A stretch of DNA of 48,048 nucleotides from a virus. A program made the position numbers and the translations under genes. How positions within the stretch are numbered: the first letter of the stretch is position 1; each line of letters starts with the position of its first letter. The DNA lies in IMG/VR virus record IMGVR_UViG_3300050821_003361, positions 1 through 48,048 of that record. One strand, given 5' to 3'. Below the pieces are notes generated by a model, which saw only the letters and a list, made by a program, of their open reading frames with translations, did no database searches and was not told where the DNA came from. This document shows positions 47,492-48,048 of this stretch, piece by piece.

Positions 47492-48048
47492 TGGCTGACC
47501 CATTCGAAGACCTTATGCAGTCTTCGAGCGCGCCCTCAGTCGGGACTGCGCCCTCTGATCCGTTTGCGGACCTAATGAAGTCGGCGCCGCAAGAGAGAGA
47601 CCCCTTTGCTGATCTAGCGAAAGAGGCCGGAATTCAGACGCCTCAGCCAGAAGCTAAACAGCCACCTCCACAAACCAACGATGGAAGTGATGGCTTCTGG
47701 CAGACGATGGGCGGAGCCGCTCAGAAAGGTCTGAGTGAGGGGTGGCAGCAGACAAAACTTCTGGCGCAAGCCACTGGTCGAAAACTCTCGGGGGGCGATT
47801 TCTTCCAGGATCAACCGCCTCCTCCGCCAGAGGTGAATGACGAAGCAACAAGCGTCTTGAATCAGCCCTGGTCGGCTGATAATGTGTTCAGTCCGAAGAA
47901 GTGGGGGGCCACGATCGTTCATGGAGCGACGAGCGCCTGGCCCGAACTCGGCGCGGCGGTTCTGGGTGGCGCGGCTGGCGGCCTTCCAGGTGAAGCGGCA
48001 GCCTTCGGCCTCTCTACTGGCGCCCTCAGTCTGATGCCGAACTATCAG
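47491..48048 (+). CDS. Giant polyvalent virion protein, first 186 residues (continues at base 11)
   Basis: The frame is open to the last base and continues in frame into the left end of the window when the shared 10 bp are joined. Three short repeats, DPFEDLM, DPFADLM and DPFADLA, occur within the first ~45 residues, followed by a Pro/Gln linker, a helical segment (TMGGAAQKGLSEGWQQTKLL) and a hydrophobic Gly/Ala stretch (ELGAAVLGGAAGGLPGEAAA). The repeats could be loading or docking motifs. See the entry at 1-5323 for the rest. Confidence 0.85.
   Translation, partial: MADPFEDLMQSSSAPSVGTAPSDPFADLMKSAPQERDPFADLAKEAGIQTPQPEAKQPPPQTNDGSDGFWQTMGGAAQKGLSEGWQQTKLLAQATGRKLSGGDFFQDQPPPPPEVNDEATSVLNQPWSADNVFSPKKWGATIVHGATSAWPELGAAVLGGAAGGLPGEAAAFGLSTGALSLMPNYQ
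48039..48048. repeat. Terminal direct repeat (right copy)
   Basis: Identical to bases 1-10; see the left copy. Confidence 0.85.

Noticed and set aside
1-48048. tRNA genes, CRISPR arrays, insertion sequences, integrase or lysogeny repressor cassette
   Set aside because: Nothing with a cloverleaf, spaced repeats, transposase or tyrosine/serine recombinase motifs was found by reading.

Overview
The window is the essentially complete genome of a lytic, short-tailed (podovirus-like) bacteriophage, most likely infecting an alphaproteobacterium. The first and last 10 bases are identical. Joining the ends through them fuses the partial gene at the right end (from 47491) in frame to the partial gene at the left end (to 5323), giving one 1956-codon gene. 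The molecule is therefore circular or circularly permuted, about 48,038 bp. No integrase, excisionase, tRNA gene, CRISPR array or insertion sequence was seen. The host guess rests on a phage-encoded outer-membrane beta-barrel with the mature N-terminus typical of Hyphomicrobiales porin-like proteins, and on overall gene style; it is an inference.

Layout: two arms diverge from a gene-poor regulatory region (about 20.8-23.25 kb) and converge at 5.32 kb. The leftward arm (minus strand, 20810 down to 5320) is the early/replication module. Its order is small unknown proteins, a vWA protein, a ribbon-helix-helix regulator, a dNMP kinase-like P-loop protein, a Cas4-like nuclease, a RecA/Sak4-like ATPase with a partner protein, a ParB-methyltransferase fusion, a family A DNA polymerase, dUTPase, a DUF3987 helicase/primase-like ATPase and a SLOG protein. 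The polymerase is split: the N-terminal piece (UDG-like domain, 3'-5' exonuclease, start of the polymerase domain) and the C-terminal piece (motifs A, B, C) are separated by three other genes.

The rightward arm (23248 to 48048 and on to 5323) is the late module: small terminase, a PD-(D/E)XK nuclease, large terminase, portal, scaffold, DUF5309-type major capsid, adaptor, collar protein, lysozyme, outer-membrane protein, nozzle-like protein, beta-helix tail fibre or spike, S74-chaperone fibre, several Pro/Gly/Ala-rich presumed ejection proteins, and the giant polyvalent protein with an HExxH metalloprotease site. A 2OG-Fe(II) oxygenase, two methyltransferases and a glycosyltransferase-like gene are interleaved with the head genes.

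The most unusual signals are: (1) a shared C-terminal motif [E/G]-P-x-x-x-[D/E]-L-stop on seven otherwise unrelated early proteins, repeated near the N-terminus of the terminase-adjacent nuclease, with different codons each time; (2) six intergenic TTAA-N7-TTAA sites, one overlapping the -10 of a good sigma-70-like promoter, probably a phage operator; (3) the split polymerase; (4) translationally coupled microproteins of 26-58 aa between replication genes; (5) a strongly over-represented, strand-biased word GCGCCCTC.
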